64,000 nucleotides of DNA from Marinobacter sp. Its GTDB lineage: Bacteria > Pseudomonadota > Gammaproteobacteria > Pseudomonadales > Oleiphilaceae. The stretch is taken from assembly GCA_014359475.1 (NCBI GenBank), contig JACIZI010000012.1, positions 24,768 to 88,767 of the forward strand, read 5' to 3'. Shown here in pieces: positions 58,179 to 64,000 of the stretch (its first letter is position 1; every line of letters begins with the position of its first letter). The notes under the pieces are model-generated. The model made no database searches, was not told the origin of the DNA, and worked only from the letters and a program-made list of their open reading frames with translations. Made by a program: the position numbers and the translations under genes.

Positions 58179-58295
58179 ATGCACCGCAACCGACAAACCA
58201 TGCAACAGTCCCGCATCCGCTCACTGCTGGCCCGGCAGCGGCATCGACTGTGTCTCTCCACGCAAAGGGGTGACGATGACGCCGCTGCAAGCTAA
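58179..58295 (+). CDS. Possible 38-residue basic peptide
   Basis: ATG at 58179 with a good ribosome site (AAGGA, 7-nt spacing) opens a 38-codon frame: an Arg/Gln-rich stretch (MHRNRQTMQQSRIRSLLARQ) ending in an acidic GDDDAAAS tail. No family recognised. It lies between minE and the CBS gene on the same strand, where the spacing is otherwise unexplained. Could be a chance frame. Confidence 0.35.
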   Translation: MHRNRQTMQQSRIRSLLARQRHRLCLSTQRGDDDAAAS

Positions 58296-58331
58296 GCTTG
58301 TGACAGATACCCACGAAACAGGAACCGGCCA

Positions 58332-58826
58332 ATGACCGTTCTCGCCCACGAGATCATGACCCCTACCATCAAGGCCGTTCCCCAGTCCTGGACTATGGAA
58401 CGGCTGGCCCGCTTTCTTACCGACAACGAAATCACCGGCAGCCCGGTGGTGGATGAAAGTGGCGAAATCATCGGCATCGTGACCCTCAAGGACATCGCCG
58501 AATTCCACTGGAATGCCGCCCGGCCGCAGAACGGCCAGCAGCTGTCCCCGGAAGAAGAGCAGGAGGCAAGGCGCATTCGCATGGCCATGTTCGAGGGTAT
58601 GGAGAAGGTGCCCGTGGAAGTCCGGGACATCATGACACCCATGGTGTTTTCCGTAGACGAACAGACACCGGTGCAGGAACTGGCAGACATCATGATGCGA
58701 GAGCACTTGCACCGGATATTTGTCACCCGGGACAAAAAGATCACCGGCATCATCACCACCTACGATATGCTTAAGTTAATATCAGACCAGGAACTGATGA
58801 AACGCTGCGCGGCAGACCGGGCCTGA
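58332..58826 (+). CDS. Tandem CBS-domain protein
   Basis: 164 aa made of two CBS domains: about 5-58 (HEIMTPTIKAVPQSWTMERL, GIVTLKDIAEF) and about 97-155 (VRDIMTPMVFSVDEQTPVQE, GIITTYDMLKLI), with a charged linker (about 65-95). CBS pairs bind adenine nucleotides and regulate partners; no effector domain is fused. ATG at 58332 after GGAA. Between the min operon and phoH. Confidence 0.88.
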   Translation: MTVLAHEIMTPTIKAVPQSWTMERLARFLTDNEITGSPVVDESGEIIGIVTLKDIAEFHWNAARPQNGQQLSPEEEQEARRIRMAMFEGMEKVPVEVRDIMTPMVFSVDEQTPVQELADIMMREHLHRIFVTRDKKITGIITTYDMLKLISDQELMKRCAADRA

Positions 58827-58891
58827 CACACCCCGGGCCCGCCCGCCTGCAGGCCTACAAAAAGACGCCGTCCGGAGAGGTATCGCGCCCT

Positions 58892-60277
58892 ATGCCAAGA
58901 GCCAAGCAAGCTCGCAAGAAGATGTACGTCCTCGACACCAACGTCCTGATTCACGACCCCAACGCCCTCCTGAATTTCGAAGAACACGAAGTCATCATTC
59001 CGATGACAGTCCTTGAAGAACTCGACAGTCTCAAATCCGGCAAGCAGACCGTTGCCGCCGACTGCCGGCAGGCCATCCGCAATATCGACAAGCTGCTGGG
59101 GGATGCCAGTCCCAAGGACATCGAAAAAGGCGTGCCGATTTCCCGCGGCGAGAAAGCGGAACCACTGGGCAAGTTCTCCATTCTGATGAGTACCGAGCAT
59201 TCATCAAGGCACGCCCTGCCCGAGCACCTGAACGACAACAAAATCATCAATACCCTGGCAGCCCTGCAGGAACGCAACAAATCCCGGGACATCATTCTGG
59301 TCAGCAAGGACATCAACATGCGGCTCAAGGCCCGCGGATTTGGTGTGGAAGCCCAGGACTACCACAACGACATGCTGCTGGACGACATCAACCTGCTGCC
59401 CCAGGGCTACAAGGAGTTTCCGGGCTCCTTCTGGGACCAGATCGCCAAGGTAGAGACGGTTCAGCGGGAAGGCATCACCGAGCACATCCTCAAACGGGAA
59501 GGTGATCTGGCCAAACTGAATATCAACGAGTTTGTGCTGGACCAGCAAGGTTTTATCGGCAAGGTATCGGATATCAGCAATGACCAGCTGGTGATCCAGG
59601 ACCTGCATCAGCACGATCTCATGAACCGGGAGGTCTGGGGCCTGCTGCCCCGGGACATCTACCAGGCCATGGCCATGAACCTGCTGCTGGACCCGGAAGT
59701 GCACCTGGTTAACCTGACCGGCTCCGCGGGTTCAGGCAAAACCATTCTGGCGCTCGCCGCCTGTATCGAGCTGACGGTGGCCAGCAAGGAATACAAACGG
59801 ATCATCGCCACCCGCAGCACCCAGGGACTGGATGAAGATATCGGCTTTCTGCCCGGTACCGAGGCGGAGAAGATGGAGCCCTGGCTGGGGGCCATAGTGG
59901 ACAACCTCGAGGCGCTCCACGAAGACGACGAGAACATGACCGCCAGCGTGGATTACATCCTCAGCAAGGTACCCATCCACTTCAAGTCCATGAACTACAT
60001 TCGCGGGCGCAGCTTCCAGCACAGCCTGATCATCATCGACGAGTCCCAAAACCTGACCCCGCACCAGATCAAAACCATCATCACCCGCGCCGGCAACGGC
60101 TCCAAGGTAATCTGCCTGGGTAACCTGGCACAGATCGACACCCCTTACCTCAGCTCTCTGAGCTCAGGGCTGACTTACATGACGGAGAGATTCAAGGGCT
60201 TCCGGCATGGCGGTCACATTCACCTGCAGGGGGTACCACGGTCGGTGCTGGCGGAGTTTGCAGAGGCGAACCTGTAA
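58892..60277 (+). CDS. PIN-PhoH fusion protein (PhoH2-type RNA helicase/RNase)
   Basis: 461 aa. N-terminal PIN nuclease domain (about 11-145) with acidic residues D15 (VLDTNVLIHDP), E42/E43, and D140 region (VSKDINMRLKARG). C-terminal PhoH ATPase with Walker A GSAGSGKT (277-284) and Walker B LIIIDESQN. The PIN-PhoH architecture is that of PhoH2 proteins, reported as RNA helicases and ribonucleases. Despite the name, no Pho box is evident upstream. Ends before a strong terminator. Confidence 0.92.
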   Translation: MPRAKQARKKMYVLDTNVLIHDPNALLNFEEHEVIIPMTVLEELDSLKSGKQTVAADCRQAIRNIDKLLGDASPKDIEKGVPISRGEKAEPLGKFSILMSTEHSSRHALPEHLNDNKIINTLAALQERNKSRDIILVSKDINMRLKARGFGVEAQDYHNDMLLDDINLLPQGYKEFPGSFWDQIAKVETVQREGITEHILKREGDLAKLNINEFVLDQQGFIGKVSDISNDQLVIQDLHQHDLMNREVWGLLPRDIYQAMAMNLLLDPEVHLVNLTGSAGSGKTILALAACIELTVASKEYKRIIATRSTQGLDEDIGFLPGTEAEKMEPWLGAIVDNLEALHEDDENMTASVDYILSKVPIHFKSMNYIRGRSFQHSLIIIDESQNLTPHQIKTIITRAGNGSKVICLGNLAQIDTPYLSSLSSGLTYMTERFKGFRHGGHIHLQGVPRSVLAEFAEANL

Positions 60278-60300
60278 CGTCGGCCGGAAACAACAGAACA

Positions 60301-60331
60301 AAAAACCGCGTTGCCATGCCGCGGTTTTTTT
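60301..60331 (+). terminator. Rho-independent terminator after phoH
   Basis: AAAAACCGCG (60301-60310) pairs perfectly with CGCGGTTTTT (60320-60329) around a 9-nt loop and runs into T residues. It lies 24 bp after the phoH stop. The 220 bp beyond it, up to the PAAR gene end, hold no gene I can support. Confidence 0.9.
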
Positions 60332-60549
60332 GTTCCAGCAGCCTGCAGTAACCTGACGCTGGTTATGCCACATCAAACGGATCTCAGCGGCGTACATGGC
60401 GAATCGCCCGCACAGAAGCTCATCATAGCCTGCATCCTGAGCACCAAAGCGCATATCCGCGCCGTTTTCGACCGAACCCCCACCCGGAGCAGCTGTCGCC
60501 CCGCTGCCACTCTGCGAGCTCGTCTCACTGCCAGATGTCTCTGATGGCG

Positions 60550-60945
60550 TTAACCCCGGTCAGCGGATTCAACCTGCTTTGCAGCGGCTGATTCCTGAGC
60601 CTCAGGCGGCCTACCCGGCAATGGAGTTGAACCGGAAAACGGTGCAGCCACCGGACTGTCACCAATAATCACACTGCCGCTGCCCACCGTCACGCCGCCA
60701 CAGGCCACATCACCACCCGTGATTGCAGCCGGCATACCATTAATCATGACCGTGGAAGAGCCAGAAGCAATAACACGCGGATGCGGCGGATGGGAGGGTT
60801 TTGAATGCATCGCAAGCCGGTCACCCACCCTGGCCACGGGCTTGCCGTCTACCAGAACATTTGGCGAACCGGTGATGACTGGCGTGGGGGGATAGCCGTC
60901 GTGATCCATGCCCGGATCACCCAGCAGAACTATGGGTTTGCTCAT
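60550..60945 (-). CDS. PAAR domain protein (type VI secretion spike tip)
   Basis: 131 aa from the ATG at 60945 with AAGGAG 8 nt upstream; a longer frame to 61056 lacks support. PAAR core about 1-95: PIVLLGDPGMDHDGYPPTPV, GKPVARVGDRLAMH, HPPHPRVIASGSSTVMINGM, AITGGDVACGGVTVGSGSVI. The last 35 residues are Pro/Ala/Ser/Glu-rich. PAAR proteins cap the VgrG spike of T6SS and can carry effectors. No VgrG, T6SS or effector gene is nearby, so this is an orphan accessory gene. Start of the accessory region. Confidence 0.88.
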   Translation of the reverse strand: MSKPIVLLGDPGMDHDGYPPTPVITGSPNVLVDGKPVARVGDRLAMHSKPSHPPHPRVIASGSSTVMINGMPAAITGGDVACGGVTVGSGSVIIGDSPVAAPFSGSTPLPGRPPEAQESAAAKQVESADRG

Positions 60946-61147
60946 TCCGTGAACTCCTTCTTCCGTGATTAACGTAATCTCAAATACAGCTCTCACCAGC
61001 CCTCGATAGCATATACTGGTCTTTCGCACAGTGAAATGTCGTGGGTCACATAACAATTGCTCTTATTATTTTGATAAGGCAGCCTCGCCCCGCATGTGGA
61101 GGGAGGATGAAGCGTACAGCTCCCGGTGGCTGGCATTAAACGCCAGA

Positions 61148-61384
61148 TCATGCAGGCCCCGGGCGGCGGTACGAAACAACTGCCGAACCGTTATGCCGGC
61201 TCACGAGACTGTCCGCCAGGGTCAAAACCCACGAAGCAACATCCTCCCGTAAGTAATATGCACCGCAAGCATCACAAATATCTGCTGGTACATTTTTCAG
61301 TGAGACTGTTTTGCCGTTCCTGTGCAAAGTGACAGTCGTCGAATCAGGGTGTACTTCACCCAAACGACAGTTGGTGCATTTCAT
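61148..61384 (-). CDS. YgiT/MqsA-type zinc-finger antitoxin, orphan
   Basis: 78 aa from the ATG at 61384, with GGAGG 9 nt upstream; an ATG three codons earlier (61393) has the ribosome site touching it. Zinc ligands C3, C6, C37 and C40 (MKCTNC and ICDACGAYYL) and the VTLHRNGKTVSLKNVPADI strand pattern match YgiT-type zinc-finger proteins, usually the antitoxin of DUF4258 or MqsR toxins. It lacks the C-terminal HTH of MqsA. No toxin gene is present on either side. Its 5' end is 46 bp from the end of the CRISPR array, on the array's inferred transcription strand. Confidence 0.82.
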   Translation of the reverse strand: MKCTNCRLGEVHPDSTTVTLHRNGKTVSLKNVPADICDACGAYYLREDVASWVLTLADSLVSRHNGSAVVSYRRPGPA

Positions 61385-61429
61385 CCGGTACATCCTCCTC
61401 TCGACCCTGGCTTATCATCGTATAGTACC

Positions 61430-61457
61430 AATACACACGGGTGCATGTGGGGAAGAC
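61430..61457 (-). repeat. Degenerate terminal (trailer) CRISPR repeat
   Basis: The 15 nt GCATGTGGGGAAGAC match the repeat exactly; the other 13 nt (AATACACACGGGT) are diverged. In the minus orientation the 3' half is lost, as is usual for the oldest, leader-distal repeat. The diverged half and the next 40 bp would also hold the antitoxin promoter, if it has its own (TACTAT near 61420). Confidence 0.8.
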
Positions 61458-63870
61458 ACTGCCTGTCTTGCTGATAGCTATGATAAAGCGGAAACACCCC
61501 CACGCATGTGGGGAAGACGGGTCAATCCCAGCCGCCTCACATTCTTCTTTAGAAACACCCCCACGCATGTGGGGAAGACGCCAGGGTGTCTGTCTGGTCG
61601 AACACGGTCGAGGAAACACCCCCACGCATGTGGGGAAGACGCGTCCTGGCTGCCGTAGTCCCTGGGCGGGTTGGAAACACCCCCACGCATGTGGGGAAGA
61701 CTCCCGTCGACATGGACGAAGACGACAAAAAAGGGGAAACACCCCCACGCATGTGGGGAAGACGCCGACCGTATGGCATGATGGATGCGTCTGTGAGAAA
61801 CACCCCCACGCATGTGGGGAAGACCACACCACATGGGACAGAACGATGCCGGCACGGGAAACACCCCCACGCATGTGGGGAAGACGCACGTGGCCACGAC
61901 GTGTGGACATGCGACCTGGAAACACCCCCACGCATGTGGGGAAGACCTCGCTGAGGACACGTTCGGTGTCAACTTCGGAGAAACACCCCCACGCATGTGG
62001 GGAAGACGTCTTTGTGGTAACCGCAAACTCCGCGCTAGTGGAAACACCCCCACGCATGTGGGGAAGACTAGACAATCCGGTTCCAGGGATCCCAGGCAGC
62101 GGAAACACCCCCACGCATGTGGGGAAGACGTGATGGAAATGGCGTCAAGCGTGAAGGTGTTAGAAACACCCCCACGCATGTGGGGAAGACAGACGCCACA
62201 TATGCGCAGAGGTCACTTCAGAGGAAACACCCCCACGCATGTGGGGAAGACGAAGATGAGGGCATACAGCTTTACAATGACGTAGAAACACCCCCACGCA
62301 TGTGGGGAAGACTCCTGACAACATCAACAGGCTGTCCATCCGATGGAAACACCCCCACGCATGTGGGGAAGACTTCGTGCTGTCGATCATGTCAGACACG
62401 ATGTCAGAAACACCCCCACGCATGTGGGGAAGACAGCTTGCGCGGAGATTCGCCGGCTCCCGCCCTGGAAACACCCCCACGCATGTGGGGAAGACAAGCC
62501 GCAAACCGCCAATAACGACATCATCTGGGAAACACCCCCACGCATGTGGGGAAGACGTCGATCTGCTCTGCGAATTCCCGGCGCAGGAAGAAACACCCCC
62601 ACGCATGTGGGGAAGACTCCACCAGGGCTTCAAGCACGTTGGTGCCCTTGGAAACACCCCCACGCATGTGGGGAAGACTTCCCAAGCACCTTGCGCAGCG
62701 TTTCTTCGTAGGAAACACCCCCACGCATGTGGGGAAGACCGGAGCTGGCATCAGCTGCTTCGTGGGACCGTGGAAACACCCCCACGCATGTGGGGAAGAC
62801 GCATCAGCATCGAATATGGCCAGCGTCCGGCCAGAAACACCCCCACGCATGTGGGGAAGACTGAGTGCGGCTATCTCGCGTTTTTGGTGGCCGAGAAACA
62901 CCCCCACGCATGTGGGGAAGACTATTCCGCACCTTTGGTAACTGCGTTGTACGTGGAAACACCCCCACGCATGTGGGGAAGACTGCCAGTGTGCACAGGA
63001 TCGGCGAAGCGGGTGAGAAACACCCCCACGCATGTGGGGAAGACCCTCCTGAAGCCGTGGGACGATCCGACACCGCAGAAACACCCCCACGCATGTGGGG
63101 AAGACGAGCCCCTGCTCGCAGCGGTGGCGGCTCCATGGGAAACACCCCCACGCATGTGGGGAAGACACCACGCACCCGCACCCGGGCACCGGTCACAAGG
63201 AAACACCCCCACGCATGTGGGGAAGACGCTGCGCACCAATCCGCGGCGGGTGGTGCCCTGGAAACACCCCCACGCATGTGGGGAAGACAGATAGCGATCA
63301 CCGCCCTTAATCGGCGGCATAGAAACACCCCCACGCATGTGGGGAAGACCAGCTTGCCCAGAGACACGCCAGGTTTGCGCTGGAAACACCCCCACGCATG
63401 TGGGGAAGACTTGGCCCATAGCCTCAACAAACGCATCACAGTAGAAACACCCCCACGCATGTGGGGAAGACTTATACGCTGTCTGCGATACCACGGCCCT
63501 GGTGGAAACACCCCCACGCATGTGGGGAAGACCTCAACACAGATCAAAAAGGGCTCGCACTACTGGAAACACCCCCACGCATGTGGGGAAGACCGCTTCG
63601 TACCCTTCACGGTCGCACACGATATAGAAACACCCCCACGCATGTGGGGAAGACTCACGCTGACGCTTGTCAGGTCATGTGCCTGCGGAAACACCCCCAC
63701 GCATGTGGGGAAGACATAATAATCAGAACGTGAGCCACCTAAGCCATGGAAACACCCCCACGCATGTGGGGAAGACCCGGCCATGGTGTGCCTCCAGTTA
63801 TCAGGATCGGAAACACCCCCACGCATGTGGGGAAGACTGACACACAATCCATCTCTGGTGGATCGGTTGA

Positions 63871-63898
63871 GAAACACCCCCATTTGCCGGGAAGCTAA
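63871..63898 (-). repeat. Broken leader-proximal CRISPR repeat
   Basis: The first 12 nt on the plus strand (GAAACACCCCCA) match the repeat, still one exact 61-bp period from its neighbour; the remaining 16 nt do not match. In the inferred orientation this is the newest repeat, which should be perfect in an active array. The breakpoint is near 63883. Confidence 0.75.
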
Positions 63899-64000
63899 CC
63901 TTAACGCCAACCTTGGTCTCCATGCCCATCGCATTCAGCATAACTGCCGTAATCCTCATCAACGAATTCCCCGACCTGGAGGCCGACCGCCTGACCGCAA
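63883..64000 (+). pseudogene. Fragment resembling the interior of a UbiA/MenA-type prenyltransferase
   Basis: The frame beginning at the broken repeat is open to the window edge; a stop (TGA) ends the same frame at 63868-63870. It reads KLTLTPTLVSMPIAFSITAV followed by ILINEFPDLEADRLTA. The INEFPDLEAD segment matches the second Asp-rich motif (NExxDxxxD) of UbiA-superfamily enzymes, normally deep inside a roughly 300-aa protein, so about 200 N-terminal residues are missing. It looks 5'-truncated by the join to the array. The ATG at 63922 could not give a normal protein. The downstream part is outside the window, so the fragment call is provisional. Confidence 0.45.

Larger units (their letters stand above)
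61430..63898 (-). CRISPR. CRISPR array, type I-E-like, 39 perfect plus 2 degenerate repeats, 40 spacers
   Basis: 39 identical 28-nt repeats start at 61491 and recur every 61 bp to 63810 (one 62-bp step, 61674 to 61736, where the spacer is 34 nt; the others are 33). The repeat carries a 6-bp hairpin CCCCAC-GCAT-GTGGGG. Degenerate repeats lie exactly one period outside each end (61430 and 63871). On the plus strand the base before every repeat is a purine (25 G, 15 A), while the base after it is unbiased. This suggests a 29-nt repeat whose last base on the minus strand (C or T) is PAM-derived, 32-nt spacers, an 8-nt crRNA handle GUGUUUCY, and minus-strand transcription. Repeat form and period fit type I-E. 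No cas genes in view. Confidence 0.97.

Noticed and set aside
61079-61106. CGCATGTGG at 61091 resembling a decayed CRISPR repeat beyond the antitoxin gene
   Set aside because: Only a 9-nt core matches, flanks disagree, and it is out of the 61-bp register.
61311-63934. Many long open frames on both strands through 61.3-63.9 kb with repeating HPHACGED, PPRMWGR and NTPTHVGKT motifs
   Set aside because: They are translations of the CRISPR repeat in successive frames (61 bp shifts the frame each unit), not proteins.

Overview
The window (about 58% GC by impression, tightly packed) looks like a chromosomal segment of a Marinobacter-like marine gammaproteobacterium. The basis is gene order and protein similarity recalled from memory: relA-rlmD-cysM facing a GacS/BarA kinase, lepA-lepB-rnc-era-recO-pdxJ, algU-mucA-mucB-mucC-mucD, rpsP-rimM-trmD-rplS beside ffh, minCDE, and DUF1631 and HopJ-family genes. 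The genus was not confirmed by any search.

Layout. 1-6.2 kb: relA (cut by the window edge), rlmD and cysM on the minus strand, facing barA/gacS. 6.3-12.4 kb: one minus-strand operon with overlapping ends, lepA, lepB, a DUF4845 gene, rnc, era, recO and pdxJ. 12.5-15.2 kb: a membrane CHASE-PAS-GGDEF-EAL protein whose EAL domain has lost a metal ligand. 15.3-19.7 kb: the envelope-stress cluster algU-mucA-mucB-rseC-mucD behind a sigma-E-type promoter, divergent from nadB. 19.8-24.1 kb, plus strand: nadB, sdhE, a YgfX-like gene, ygfZ and an HDOD gene. 24.2-34.1 kb, minus strand: ung, lysS, prfB (with a programmed frameshift), recJ, thrC, hom, dsbC and xerD. 34.2-37.7 kb: rplS, trmD, rimM, rpsP and ffh. 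37.9-42.5 kb: ypjD, corB and a DUF1631 gene. 42.7-45.4 kb: grxD, a MITE-like inverted repeat, argF and an orphan ABC ATPase. 45.3-47.7 kb: an RstBA-like two-component system. 48-54.7 kb: lipid genes, namely ornithine-lipid olsBA, then a glycosyltransferase-PAP2 phosphatase pair behind a three-repeat Pho box, with a SlyD-like isomerase and an acetyl-CoA hydrolase/transferase between them. 54.7-60.3 kb: dinB with a perfect LexA box, a HopJ-family gene, minCDE, a CBS-pair protein and a PIN-PhoH ATPase.

60.5-64 kb is accessory: a PAAR spike-tip gene, an orphan YgiT-type zinc-finger antitoxin, and a large CRISPR array (39 identical 28-nt repeats, a degenerate repeat at each end, 40 spacers). No cas genes are in view. 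The base before every repeat on the plus strand is a purine (40 of 40), which fits a PAM-derived 29th repeat base and sets transcription to the minus strand. The expected leader side (right) is not AT-rich. It carries a half-destroyed repeat joined to an in-frame fragment resembling the interior of a UbiA/MenA prenyltransferase, so the array may have lost its leader. At the other end the array points straight into the antitoxin gene.

The observations I rate highest are the array's polarity mark, broken leader end and antitoxin junction, and the Pho-box glycolipid operon lying close to olsBA, which together suggest phosphate-sparing membrane remodelling.
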